Program-made: the position numbers and the translations under genes
Shown here: positions 53,246 to 62,428 of the stretch, piece after piece
How positions within the stretch are numbered: the first letter of the stretch is position 1
Layout: each line of letters opens with the position of its first letter
Notes under the pieces: model-generated
Databases searched by the model: none
What the model saw: only the letters and a program-made list of their open reading frames with translations
What the model was told of the DNA's origin: nothing
From: an uncultured Erythrobacter sp.
Lineage (GTDB): Bacteria > Pseudomonadota > Alphaproteobacteria > Sphingomonadales > Sphingomonadaceae
NCBI GenBank assembly: GCA_947501215.1
Contig: CANMUS010000003.1
Location: 124,001 to 188,000 of the forward strand
DNA: 64,000 nt
Direction of reading: 5' to 3'

Positions 53246-54058
53246 ATGAACTTCGAAGGCAAGACCGCCTGGATCACCGGTGCCAGCAGCGGCATCGGCG
53301 CAGCACTAGCGCGCGAGTGGACCAAGAGGGGGGCACGGGTCATCCTCTCCGGTCGCGACGAAGCGCGGCTGACCGAAGTGGCGGACAGCATCTCTACCGA
53401 GACGCTCATCCTGCCCTTCGACGTGCGCGACGATGACGCCATGAAGGACGCGACCGACAAAGCCGTCGCGTGGCACGGCGTCGATATCTTCGTTGCCAAT
53501 GCCGGAGTGTCCCAGCGCAGCGCGGCAGTCGATACCGACATGCAGGTCTATCGCGAGATCATCGACATCGACCTCACCGCGCAGATTGCCGCGACGCAGG
53601 CGCTGCTGCCGCATGTGACCGAGCGCGGCAGCGGACATTTGCTGTTTATCAGTTCCATCGCCGGCAAGGTCGGCGTGCCGATGCGGACGGCCTATTGCGC
53701 GGCGAAATTCGGTCTGGCCGGCTATGCCGACGCGCTGCGCGCCGAACTCTCTCAGAGCGATGTGCAGGTTCATGTCATCTACCCCGGCTCCGTTGCGACC
53801 GATGTCAGCCGCAATGCCCTCACTTCCGACGGCAGCAAGCGCGGGCGTTCGGACAAGGTCATCGACAACGGCATCCCGCCGGGCGAGGCGGCGAAATGGA
53901 TCGTCGATGCCGTCGCCAGGGGCGAGCGCGAAGTGATCGTGGCGCAGGGCATGGAACAGGCGATGGGCGAGGCGCGGCGCACCCCGGAGCAATTGCTCAA
54001 TCAGGTCGCCGCAATGGTCGCGAGCGGCTACATGGAAAAGATGAAGGCCGAGGGCTGA
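53246..54058 (+). CDS. Short-chain dehydrogenase/reductase (SDR)
   Basis: A 270-residue classical SDR. TGASSGIGAALA is the cofactor loop (Arg37 downstream suggests NADP), NAG lies near residue 90, SSIAGK holds the catalytic Ser and YCAAKFGLAGY the YxxxK pair. It may reduce or oxidise a small alcohol/ketone or aldehyde; no substrate can be inferred. Its stop overlaps the next start as TGATG. Confidence 0.93.
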   Translation: MNFEGKTAWITGASSGIGAALAREWTKRGARVILSGRDEARLTEVADSISTETLILPFDVRDDDAMKDATDKAVAWHGVDIFVANAGVSQRSAAVDTDMQVYREIIDIDLTAQIAATQALLPHVTERGSGHLLFISSIAGKVGVPMRTAYCAAKFGLAGYADALRAELSQSDVQVHVIYPGSVATDVSRNALTSDGSKRGRSDKVIDNGIPPGEAAKWIVDAVARGEREVIVAQGMEQAMGEARRTPEQLLNQVAAMVASGYMEKMKAEG

Positions 54059-54966
54059 TGGCCGGGCTGGAGCAGAAGCGCGTCACACTTGCCAACGGGA
54101 TCGAGCTGGATATCGTCGATGAGGGGCCACGCGACGCCCCGGCGCTGATCTTCCTACACGGCTTTCCCGAAAGCCTTCGCACCTGGCGCAACCAGATCCC
54201 GGCATTCTCCGACCGCTATCGCTGCATCGCGCCCGACCAGCGCGGTTATCGCGGTTCGTCCAAACCGCAGGAAGTCGAGGCCTATACGCCGGACAAGCTT
54301 ATCGGTGACGTCTTTGCGCTCGCCGATGCGCTGGAGATCGATCGCTTTACCATCGTCGGCCACGATTGGGGCGGCGCGATCGCCTGGGGCGTGGCCTATA
54401 CGGGCATGATGAACGGCCGCGTGACGCGAGCGGCCATCGCCAATGCACCGCATCCGCTGCTGTTTCCGAAACTGCTCTACACCAATCGCGCTCAGCGGGA
54501 GGCGAGCCAGTATTTCTCGACGTTCCGCGACACAGTGAACGATGCGTTGATCCGCGAGCATGGCCTCCTCCCCGTCCTGATGAAGGCTTTCGAAGGGCGC
54601 GAGGTCGCCTCGACGATGGAGCCCGAAGAGCAGGCCCGGCTGCTGCAGGACTGGTCCGATCCCGATGCGGCTATCGGTATGCTGAATTACTACCGCGCAA
54701 GTCCGATGGAAGTCCTGCCGCTCGATGCGCCCTACAAACTACCCAACGATTACCAGCCCTTCCCCTTGCCCAAGCTGACGATCCCCACGCTGGTCATCTG
54801 GGCGATGGACGATCAGGCACTGCCGCCCGCCAATCTCGACGATCTCGACGAGGTCATCGACAATCCCGAGATCGTCCGCATACCGGACTGCGGCCATTTC
54901 GTGCAGTGGGAAGCGCCCGAGGCCTATAATCGGGCGCTGGCCGAGTTTCTCGAACGAACCGACTAG
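54058..54966 (+). CDS. Epoxide-hydrolase-like alpha/beta hydrolase
   Basis: A 302-residue alpha/beta hydrolase with LHGFPESLRTWRNQ (oxyanion loop), IVGHDWGGAIAW (Asp nucleophile) and PDCGHFVQWEAPE (catalytic His). A cap region with Tyr spans 140-215. It is similar in layout to the hydrolase in the oxidase operon (33.2 kb) but clearly distinct. It is last in the bolA operon, and its stop shares CTAG with the convergent DUF2332 gene. Confidence 0.88.
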   Translation: MAGLEQKRVTLANGIELDIVDEGPRDAPALIFLHGFPESLRTWRNQIPAFSDRYRCIAPDQRGYRGSSKPQEVEAYTPDKLIGDVFALADALEIDRFTIVGHDWGGAIAWGVAYTGMMNGRVTRAAIANAPHPLLFPKLLYTNRAQREASQYFSTFRDTVNDALIREHGLLPVLMKAFEGREVASTMEPEEQARLLQDWSDPDAAIGMLNYYRASPMEVLPLDAPYKLPNDYQPFPLPKLTIPTLVIWAMDDQALPPANLDDLDEVIDNPEIVRIPDCGHFVQWEAPEAYNRALAEFLERTD

Positions 54967-56027
54967 CCGAGCCACTCCACCCATTCGCCGTGCGCATGGG
55001 CATTGGCGAGATGCACCTCCTCCTCGCCACCGGGCCAGTAACGCACATGCAGATCATGTGCGAAAGTCTCGCGATTCGTTTCGAGCGACAGCCAGGCGAG
55101 CGGGCGGTCGGCGTCGGCGGCCTCGCCCGCCTTCTCCATCGCAGCGGTGATCCGCTCCTGCGTGAAATCGGGAAGATACTGCCACATGATCGAATGCATC
55201 AGCACGCGCGTGACGCCCTCGTCCTGCGGTTTGGTCAGCTCCTGCTCCACCCAATCGCCCGCGTCCATCCGCTCGATTTCCGGCGGCATGCGCTCGGCCA
55301 GTGCAATGGCGGCGTCGATCCGTGCCATGCGCTGGAAGGCTTCGGGCCAAACGTAGCTCTTGAGCCGTAGCGCCTGCGCCTCGTCGGTCAGGTCGACCGG
55401 AGCGATGTCGCTGCCGCGCGCGTCGACCAGCATCGGCTCGCTCTCTGGCGGCGGCGATCCGCGCCATTCCGGCTCGATGACCATCCGGCTCGCCGAAGGC
55501 CCCACCCGAACACCGCCGAGATTGTAGCGATAGCGGCCCATCATGGTGTTGATGCCCCCGCTCGCGCCGATCTCCAGCAGCTCGAATTGCGGCGCGACCC
55601 GGCCATCCGCCAGCCACAGCAGCCCCGCCATCAGGCTCGCCGAGCGACCCGCCTCGTTGGTCTGCGGCGGCCCGTCGAGCCATGGCATCAGCCTCGCATC
55701 GTAAGTCTCGACCAGTTCGCGCACCAGCGCATCGACCTGCCCCTGGTCGCTCATGCGCCCGGCGTAGACGTCCTCCAGCCGCGGCTCCTCGCCCGACAGC
55801 AGGAGGTTGTGAATGCCGCCTGCGATCCGCAACGGCATGGCATCGCGCAGGCTCAACCCTTGCCAGCCATGAACCCGGCGCGCGGTCGCAGCCTGGCTAT
55901 CCTCCAGCGCGAGCAGGGCGCGGACGATCCGCGCCGTTCCGGGCGCACCGTTCTTTTCGGCATGTTCGGCCTGCCACGCAATCGCTTGCGGAACCGAAAC
56001 GATATCCATGACCGCCTGGTCTGCCAT
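54963..56027 (-). CDS. DUF2332 family protein
   Basis: A 354-residue cytoplasmic protein of an uncharacterised family. [25 protein letters not shown] resembles a SAM-binding glycine loop, so an O- or N-methyltransferase-like fold is possible but not shown. SIMWQYLP and LHVRYWPGG are further conserved family blocks. It is divergent from hisG, with 41 bases between the starts. Confidence 0.85.
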   Translation of the reverse strand: MADQAVMDIVSVPQAIAWQAEHAEKNGAPGTARIVRALLALEDSQAATARRVHGWQGLSLRDAMPLRIAGGIHNLLLSGEEPRLEDVYAGRMSDQGQVDALVRELVETYDARLMPWLDGPPQTNEAGRSASLMAGLLWLADGRVAPQFELLEIGASGGINTMMGRYRYNLGGVRVGPSASRMVIEPEWRGSPPPESEPMLVDARGSDIAPVDLTDEAQALRLKSYVWPEAFQRMARIDAAIALAERMPPEIERMDAGDWVEQELTKPQDEGVTRVLMHSIMWQYLPDFTQERITAAMEKAGEAADADRPLAWLSLETNRETFAHDLHVRYWPGGEEEVHLANAHAHGEWVEWLG

Positions 56028-56068
56028 TCGTGTTGCCCTTTGTCCCTTCGCTGCCTATCTGCGCGGCC

Positions 56069-56725
56069 ATGAGCGACAGCCTGACCTTTGCCGTGCCCAA
56101 GGGGCGGATCCTCGACGAGGCCCTGCCCGTCATGGCGCGCGCCGGCGTGGTGCCTGAAGAGGCGTTCCACGACAAGGCCAACCGCTCGCTTACCTTCGGC
56201 ACCACGCGCGACGACATGCGCCTGATCCGCGTGCGCGCCTTCGACGTCGCGACTTTCGTGGCGCATGGCGCGGCGCAAATGGGCATCGTCGGCTCCGACG
56301 TGATCGAGGAATTCGACTACGCCGATCTCTATGCGCCGGTCGATCTCGACATTGGCCACTGCCACCTCGCGGTTGCCGAGCCTAAGGAAGGTGCTGCCAG
56401 CGTCGACGGGGCGAGCCATGTCAGGGTCGCCACCAAATACCCGAACCTCACCCGTCGCTTCTTCGAGCGACAGGGCGTGCAGGCCGAATGCGTCAAACTC
56501 AATGGCGCCATGGAGATCGCACCATCGCTCGGCCTGTGCGGGCGGATCGTCGACCTTGTGTCTTCTGGCCAGACACTCAAGGAAAACGGACTGGTCGAGA
56601 CCGGCCATATCATCGACATCACCGCGCGCCTGATCGTCAATCGCGCTGCACTGAAGACCGACCCGCGGGTTGCCGCGCTGGTCGAGGCGTTCCGCCGCGA
56701 CGCGACCGAGCGCAAAGCCGCCTGA
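56069..56725 (+). CDS. hisG: ATP phosphoribosyltransferase, short form
   Basis: A 218-residue protein matching the short HisG type, which lacks the C-terminal regulatory domain and needs HisZ for activity and feedback control. [34 protein letters not shown] and [12 protein letters not shown] are conserved. It catalyses the first step of histidine synthesis. No hisZ is in the window. It overlaps hisD by one base (TGATG). Confidence 0.95.
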   Translation: MSDSLTFAVPKGRILDEALPVMARAGVVPEEAFHDKANRSLTFGTTRDDMRLIRVRAFDVATFVAHGAAQMGIVGSDVIEEFDYADLYAPVDLDIGHCHLAVAEPKEGAASVDGASHVRVATKYPNLTRRFFERQGVQAECVKLNGAMEIAPSLGLCGRIVDLVSSGQTLKENGLVETGHIIDITARLIVNRAALKTDPRVAALVEAFRRDATERKAA

Positions 56726-58017
56726 TGCAGTTGCTCCGCACTTCCGACGCCGATTTCGAGGCGAAGTTCGACAAGGTCGTACGCGACCGGCGCGAGAGCG
56801 ACGGCAATGTCGCGCGCGATGTCGCGAACATACTCAACGAGGTGAAGGAGCGCGGCGATGCGGCGCTTGTAGATTACACCGCTCGCTTCGACCAGCACCG
56901 GCTGACCTCCGACAGCGACTGGCGCATTTCAGCCGAGGATTGCAAGGCGGCTTATTACGCCCTCGATGGCGAGCTTCGCGACGCGCTCGAACTCGCTGCG
57001 AGCCGCATTCGTGCCTATCATGAGAGCCAGCTCCCCGAAGACCGCGATTATACCGACGATATCGGCATGCGTCTCGGCGCCCGCTGGCTTCCGGTCGATG
57101 CGGCGGGGCTTTACGTACCTGGCGGGCGCGCGGCCTATCCCTCTTCGCTGCTGATGAATGCCGTTCCCGCAAAGGTCGCTGGGGTGGAGCGGCTCGTGGT
57201 GGTCACGCCGACACCCAAGGGCGAGAGCAATGCGCTTGTTCTTGCCGCAGCCCATATCGCGGGCGTGGACGAGGTCTGGCGCGTCGGCGGCGCGCAGGCC
57301 GTGGGCGCTCTCGCCTACGGCACGCAGCGCATCGGCAAGGTGGATGTCATCACCGGCCCCGGGAATGCCTGGGTCGCCGAGGCCAAGCGCCAGCTCTACG
57401 GTGTCGTCGGCATCGACATGGTTGCAGGACCCAGCGAGATCCTCGTCATCGCCGACAAGGACAACGACCCGGACTGGATCGCCGCCGATTTGCTGAGCCA
57501 GGCGGAGCACGATCCAACCAGCCAGTCGATCCTCATCACCGACGACGCGCCGCTCGCAGGCATGGTCCGCGATAGTATCGATCGCGCGCTCCTGTCGCTA
57601 CCCACCGGCAAGACCGCGCGCGCCAGCTGGGATGCGCATGGTCTGATCGTCATCGTCGACAGTCTCGATCAGGCCCCTGCCCTCGCCGATCGCCTCGCCG
57701 CCGAGCATGCGGAACTGATGGTCGCCGATCCGCGGGCGATGTTCGACATGCTGCGCCATGCCGGCAGCGTCTTCCTCGGCAAGCATACACCCGAAGCGGT
57801 CGGCGATTATGTCGCCGGCCCCAACCACGTCCTTCCCACAGGGCGCCGGGCGCGCTTTGCCAGCGGGCTGTCGGTGCTCGACTTCATGAAGCGCACCAGC
57901 TTCATCGACGCCTCCGATGCGGCGCTGGCCGCCATCGGCCCCGCCGCCGTCAAGCTGGCCGAGGCGGAGGGCCTACCCGCGCACGCCCTTTCGATTTCCG
58001 TGAGACTGAACAAGTGA
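56725..58017 (+). CDS. hisD: Histidinol dehydrogenase
   Basis: A 430-residue zinc enzyme that performs the last two oxidations of histidine synthesis. VPGGRAAYPSSLLMNAVPAKVAG, GGAQAVGALAYGT, DMVAGPSEILVIAD, AEHDPTSQSILIT and GPNHVLPTGRRARFASGLSV are the family's conserved blocks, with His and Glu of AEHD as catalytic or zinc residues. Start and stop overlap hisG and nusB. Confidence 0.97.
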   Translation: MQLLRTSDADFEAKFDKVVRDRRESDGNVARDVANILNEVKERGDAALVDYTARFDQHRLTSDSDWRISAEDCKAAYYALDGELRDALELAASRIRAYHESQLPEDRDYTDDIGMRLGARWLPVDAAGLYVPGGRAAYPSSLLMNAVPAKVAGVERLVVVTPTPKGESNALVLAAAHIAGVDEVWRVGGAQAVGALAYGTQRIGKVDVITGPGNAWVAEAKRQLYGVVGIDMVAGPSEILVIADKDNDPDWIAADLLSQAEHDPTSQSILITDDAPLAGMVRDSIDRALLSLPTGKTARASWDAHGLIVIVDSLDQAPALADRLAAEHAELMVADPRAMFDMLRHAGSVFLGKHTPEAVGDYVAGPNHVLPTGRRARFASGLSVLDFMKRTSFIDASDAALAAIGPAAVKLAEAEGLPAHALSISVRLNK

Positions 58018-58466
58018 CCCAGACCAGACGCAGCCAGGCCCGCAGCGCCGCCCGCCTCGGCGCCGTGCAGGCGCTCTACCAGCAGCAAATGGAGGGCACG
58101 AAGCTCGCCAAGCTGCTCGACGAGTTTCACCAGCACCGCCTCGGCCGCGTGATCGAAGACGACGAATATGCGGAGGCGGATGTCGACTTCTTCGACGATG
58201 TCGTCGCCGGTGTGGATGCGCGGCGCGAGGAGATCGACGGTTTGCTGACCGCCCGCCTCGCGCAAGGCTGGACGCTGGCGCGGCTCGACAAGACCATGCT
58301 CCAGATCCTGCGGGCCGGAACCTACGAACTGCTCGCCCGGCAGGATATCGGCAAGGCTGTGTCGATCAGCGAATATGTCGACGTCGCCAAAGCATTCTTC
58401 GACGATCGCGAGGCGAAATTCGTGAACGGCATCTTGGATGCGGTCGCGAAAGAGGTCGGGCGCTAA
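58014..58466 (+). CDS. nusB: Transcription antitermination factor NusB
   Basis: A 150-residue all-helical protein with GTG start. RSAARLGAVQALYQQQMEG is the first conserved helix, and RLDKTMLQILRAGTYELL and EYVDVAKAFFDDREAKFVNGILD the C-terminal ones. NusB with NusE binds boxA in rRNA transcripts. The order hisG-hisD-nusB is typical of sphingomonads. Confidence 0.96.
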   Translation: MTQTRRSQARSAARLGAVQALYQQQMEGTKLAKLLDEFHQHRLGRVIEDDEYAEADVDFFDDVVAGVDARREEIDGLLTARLAQGWTLARLDKTMLQILRAGTYELLARQDIGKAVSISEYVDVAKAFFDDREAKFVNGILDAVAKEVGR

Positions 58467-58527
58467 ATCTTGCTTTCAATTCCGTTCCATGGTCCCATTG
58501 CTTGGATCGCATTAACGAGGTGACCCG

Positions 58528-59028
58528 ATGTTGAAAGCAGTCGCAATCCTTGCAGCATCCAGCGTTGCCTTTCTGTCGAACGCCGGTTGGGGAAATACGC
58601 ATTCGTCGAATGATACCTCGACCATCTCGAATATTCGGCCGGGTAATGCCACAGAGCGTTACTCCTCGGGCTCGTCGCTGCGACACAATATCAAAGCATG
58701 GTTGAGGCAAGGCGATTTCGACATTGCCATTCCTTCACTGCGCTCGCTGGCAGAAACTGGCGACACGTGGGCGATGCGCGAGCTTGGCTGGCTGTCCGCC
58801 AATGGCAAAGGCGTAGCATATTCGCCTGCCGCTGCGATCGACTGGTTCACCAAAGCAGCAAATCGTGGCGACCACCGCTCGATGCTGCTTCTCGGCACCG
58901 CTTATGCTCGCGGGATCGGAGTGAAGGAGGACGTAACCATGGCTCGCAGTTGGTTGCGCCTGGCAAGTGAATCCAACGAGCGGGACGTAGCAAGTCCCGC
59001 TATCGACGAGTTGAGAAGACTCCGTTGA
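58528..59028 (+). CDS. Exported Sel1-repeat protein
   Basis: A 166-residue protein with a signal peptide (cleavage near SNA-GW) and a C-terminal run of Sel1-like helical repeats: GDTWAMRELGWLSANGKGV, SPAAAIDWFTKAANRGDHRSMLLLGTAYARG and DVTMARSWLRLASE. Such repeats bind partner proteins. The function is unknown. Base composition is lower in GC (about 55% over a hand-counted 120 bases) than adjoining genes, which may mean recent acquisition or relaxed coding. Confidence 0.8.
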   Translation: MLKAVAILAASSVAFLSNAGWGNTHSSNDTSTISNIRPGNATERYSSGSSLRHNIKAWLRQGDFDIAIPSLRSLAETGDTWAMRELGWLSANGKGVAYSPAAAIDWFTKAANRGDHRSMLLLGTAYARGIGVKEDVTMARSWLRLASESNERDVASPAIDELRRLR

Positions 59029-59081
59029 CCTCGCCCTGGCGAGCACTTTTAGCGAACGCCAAGCGCTGATTTTCGATTAGA

Positions 59082-59939
59082 ATGTCTGCGGAAAACACAT
59101 TCATCGCCTCGCTTCGCGCATTGGCGAAAGCGCCCGAAGCTCGCGGTCTGGATGACGATGCTGCAGTCATCGAGTTCGGCAAGCAAACGCTTGTCGTCAC
59201 ACATGACACGATTGTCGAAGGCGTCCATGTGCGCGATACCGACGATCCGGCCGATATCGCGTGGAAGCTCATTGCGGTAAATCTCTCGGATCTTGCCGCA
59301 AAGGGCGCGCGCCCCTTGGGTGTGCTCGTATCGCACATGCTCGGCGAGGGCGACGATCGCTTCATTCTGGGACTGAGCGAAGTCCTTGCACATTACGACG
59401 TCCCCCTCCTCGGCGGCGATACCGTTGGAGGTACGGGAAGACGTGTGTGGGGCTGCACTGCAATCGGCGATGGCACCCACTGCCCAGTACCCGACAGGCG
59501 CGGTGCCAAGCCAGACGATGCAATTTTCATTACGGGCGCACTCGGGAAAGCTTTGCTCGGGTTCGAAGGCTTTGGAGGGTTCGAACACGCCTATCTCCGC
59601 CCGAAGCCATTGCTCGAGGAAGGTATCGCCCTCGCCCCGCATGTGGGCGCCATGATGGACGTGAGCGACGGCTTGCTACTGGACGCCGAGCGGATGGCGC
59701 GCGCCAGCGGTACGACGTTTGCCTTGGATAGCGCTCGCATCCCGGTCGCGGACAATGCTCGCTTCGAAGACTGCATACGCTGGGGCGACGACTATCAACT
59801 GCTCTTCACCGCATCTTCCGAAACCGCATTGCCCATCGCCGCCACGCGTATCGGGTCGGTTCTGGACAAGGGTTCGACACTCCTCCTGCTCGACGGTTCA
59901 CCGCCCGATCCAAATCGGCCGCTCGGCTACCAACATTAA
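59082..59939 (+). CDS. thiL: Thiamine-monophosphate kinase
   Basis: A 285-residue PurM-like kinase that makes thiamine diphosphate. DDDAAVIEFG, VTHDTIVEGVHV, KLIAVNLSDLAAKGARPLG, GGDTVGG and MDVSDGLLLDAERMA are the ATP/Mg-binding blocks of ThiL. It is somewhat short (usual range about 300-330), with the C-terminal end abbreviated. It shares the modest GC drop of the Sel1 gene. Confidence 0.93.
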   Translation: MSAENTFIASLRALAKAPEARGLDDDAAVIEFGKQTLVVTHDTIVEGVHVRDTDDPADIAWKLIAVNLSDLAAKGARPLGVLVSHMLGEGDDRFILGLSEVLAHYDVPLLGGDTVGGTGRRVWGCTAIGDGTHCPVPDRRGAKPDDAIFITGALGKALLGFEGFGGFEHAYLRPKPLLEEGIALAPHVGAMMDVSDGLLLDAERMARASGTTFALDSARIPVADNARFEDCIRWGDDYQLLFTASSETALPIAATRIGSVLDKGSTLLLLDGSPPDPNRPLGYQH

Positions 59940-59990
59940 AGACTTGCGCGACCAGTAATCGACAGGCGCGGATTGCTGCGCTTTTCGACC

Positions 59991-60018
59991 TTGTCACGCA
60001 AGACATGGCCCGTATACC
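59991..60018 (+). promoter_or_regulatory. Candidate promoter of hppA
   Basis: TTGTCA (59991-59996) and TATACC (60013-60018) are separated by 16 bases, close to sigma-70 consensus. The transcript would carry a leader of about 65 bases with a GGGAGGGGGA ribosome-binding site just before the GTG start at 60091. Confidence 0.5.
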
Positions 60019-60090
60019 TCTGCCTACAACCGCCCGCTTTCCAAACGACGGGCGTCGCAAGACATAAACAATCGGGAGGGGGAATTTTCC

Positions 60091-62247
60091 GTGGACCTAG
60101 TTCTCATATCGATCGGGTTGGGACTGCTTGCCGTCATTTACGGCTTCGTTACCAGCCGCCAGGTGCTCAGTTCGGGTGCCGGCAATGAAAAAATGCAGGA
60201 AATCGCCGGCGCCATCCAGGAGGGTGCGCAAGCCTATCTGAAGCGCCAGTACACAACCATCGGCATGGTCGGCGTGGTCGTCGCCGTGCTGGTGTTCGTG
60301 TTCCTCGGCCTGATGCCGGCGATCGGCTTCATCATCGGTGCGGTGCTGTCGGGCGTTGCCGGCTTTATCGGGATGAATATCTCGGTGCGCTCCAATGTCC
60401 GCACCGCAGCAGCCGCGCAAAGCGGCTTGCAGCAGGGGCTGACGCTGGCGTTTCGTGCAGGTGCGATTACCGGCATGCTCGTGGCAGGCCTCGCCCTGCT
60501 CTCGATCGCGGTTTTCTTCTGGTATCTCGTCGGGCCGGCAGGCTTTGCCGCCGATAGCGACGAAGTGGTCTACGGCCTCGTCGGCCTCGCTTTCGGCGCC
60601 TCGCTGATCTCGATCTTTGCTCGACTCGGTGGCGGTATCTTCACCAAGGCCGCCGACGTCGGTGCCGATCTCGTCGGCAAGGTCGAGGCGGGCATTCCCG
60701 AAGACGATCCGCGCAACCCCGCCGTTATCGCAGACAATGTGGGCGACAATGTCGGCGACTGCGCAGGCATGGCCGCCGACCTTTTCGAAACCTACGTCGT
60801 CACCGTAGGGGTCACCATGGTGCTGACCGCGCTGCTGTTCAGCGATGTGCTGGGAGACCTGCTGCTGCCGATGATGGCGCTGCCGCTGCTGATCGGCGGG
60901 GCCTGCATCGTGACGAGCATCATCGGCACCTATTTCGTCAAGCTCTCCAAGGGCGGCACGAATGTCATGGGCGCGATGTACAAGGGCTTCATCGTTTCCG
61001 CCGTGCTGGCGATCCCGCTGATCTGGGTCGTCATCAGCTTCGCGTTGGGCGGCATGGGTACGGAGATCGGCGGCGCGGCAGCGGGGATCGATCCCGGTGC
61101 ACCGCTGGCGGAAGAAGGCACGGCCGAACAGGTCGTCGGCTTCAGCGGCTGGGACCTGTTCTGGTGCTCGGTCATCGGCCTGGCCATCACCGGCCTCATC
61201 ATCTGGATCACCGAGTATTATACCGGCACCAACTACCGCCCGGTACGCTCGATCGCCAAGAGTTCGGAAACGGGCCACGGCACCAACGTGATCCAGGGCC
61301 TTGCGATCAGCCTTGAGTCGACTGCCCTGCCCACGCTCGTGATCGTAGCTGGGATCATCGCCACCTTCCAACTCGCAGGCCTGATGGGCATTGCCTATGC
61401 GGCTACCGCCATGCTGGCATTGGCGGGCATGGTCGTGGCGCTCGACGCCTATGGCCCGGTGACGGACAATGCAGGCGGCATCGCCGAAATGGCCGGTCTC
61501 GACGACAGCGTTCGCGAGAAAACCGACATGCTCGACGCGGTCGGGAACACCACCAAGGCCGTGACCAAGGGTTACGCGATCGGTTCGGCGGGCCTCGGCG
61601 CGCTGGTGCTGTTTGCCGCCTACACGACCGACTTGGCGAAACTGTTCCCCGATGCGGACGTCGATTTCAGTCTTGAGAACCCTTACGTCATCGTCGGCCT
61701 GCTGCTCGGCGCGCTGCTGCCCTACCTGTTCGGGGCGATGGGCATGACCGCCGTTGGCCGCGCAGCCGGTGACGTGGTGGTCGACGTGCGTGAGCAGTTC
61801 GCCAACGACAAGGGCATCATGGCCGGCACCAGCAAGCCGAACTATGCCCGTACGGTGGACCTCGTGACAAAGGCCGCGATCAAGGAAATGATCCTGCCGT
61901 CGATGCTGCCCCTGCTGGCACCAATCGTGGTCTATTTCGCGATCCTGTTCCTGGCCGGCCAGGAAAACGCCTTTGCCGCGGTCGGGGCCCTGCTCCTCGG
62001 CGTGATCATCGGCGGTATTTTCGTGGCGTTGTCCATGACCGCCGGTGGCGGCGCATGGGACAATGCGAAGAAGTACATCGAAGACGGCAATCACGGCGGC
62101 AAAGGCTCCGAAGCCCACAAGGCTGCCGTGACCGGCGATACCGTGGGCGATCCTTACAAGGACACCGCGGGTCCGGCCGTGAACCCGATGATCAAGATCA
62201 CCAACATCGTCGCTTTGCTGCTGCTGGCAGCGCTCGCGGCAAGCTAA
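60091..62247 (+). CDS. hppA: Membrane proton-translocating pyrophosphatase, K+-independent type
   Basis: A 718-residue protein with about sixteen membrane helices and GTG start. [38 protein letters not shown] is the acidic pyrophosphate-binding site (two acidic motifs). The [10 protein letters not shown] segment has Lys at the position that is Ala in K+-dependent enzymes, so it should pump H+ without needing K+. It couples pyrophosphate hydrolysis to proton export from the cytoplasm. Confidence 0.97.
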   Translation: MDLVLISIGLGLLAVIYGFVTSRQVLSSGAGNEKMQEIAGAIQEGAQAYLKRQYTTIGMVGVVVAVLVFVFLGLMPAIGFIIGAVLSGVAGFIGMNISVRSNVRTAAAAQSGLQQGLTLAFRAGAITGMLVAGLALLSIAVFFWYLVGPAGFAADSDEVVYGLVGLAFGASLISIFARLGGGIFTKAADVGADLVGKVEAGIPEDDPRNPAVIADNVGDNVGDCAGMAADLFETYVVTVGVTMVLTALLFSDVLGDLLLPMMALPLLIGGACIVTSIIGTYFVKLSKGGTNVMGAMYKGFIVSAVLAIPLIWVVISFALGGMGTEIGGAAAGIDPGAPLAEEGTAEQVVGFSGWDLFWCSVIGLAITGLIIWITEYYTGTNYRPVRSIAKSSETGHGTNVIQGLAISLESTALPTLVIVAGIIATFQLAGLMGIAYAATAMLALAGMVVALDAYGPVTDNAGGIAEMAGLDDSVREKTDMLDAVGNTTKAVTKGYAIGSAGLGALVLFAAYTTDLAKLFPDADVDFSLENPYVIVGLLLGALLPYLFGAMGMTAVGRAAGDVVVDVREQFANDKGIMAGTSKPNYARTVDLVTKAAIKEMILPSMLPLLAPIVVYFAILFLAGQENAFAAVGALLLGVIIGGIFVALSMTAGGGAWDNAKKYIEDGNHGGKGSEAHKAAVTGDTVGDPYKDTAGPAVNPMIKITNIVALLLLAALAAS

Positions 62248-62272
62248 TCACCTTCAATCCTCGTGGGAAAAG

Positions 62273-62300
62273 ACCCCGTCCGGAGCGATCCGGGCGGGGT
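62273..62300 (+). terminator. Intrinsic terminator of hppA
   Basis: ACCCCGTCCGGA, GCGA loop and TCCGGGCGGGGT form a 12-bp stem with one G-T pair, followed by TTTTCAC. It starts 26 bases after the hppA stop. Confidence 0.88.
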
Positions 62301-62428
62301 TTTCACTTGAAGTTCAGCCGCCGAATTGCATTATAGATAGTGGACAGGGGCGATCATTTCACGATCGAGCGAGGGGTTTGCTCAGGATCTCTGTCCTTGG
62401 GACTCACTTAGGGACGCAGGACTGCATC

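Noticed and set aside
60097-62118. A 673-codon open frame on the minus strand opposite hppA
   Set aside because: The plus strand encodes a complete pyrophosphatase with all motifs. The antisense frame has biased His/Arg/Asp/Gln composition and no recognisable domain, as expected in GC-rich DNA.
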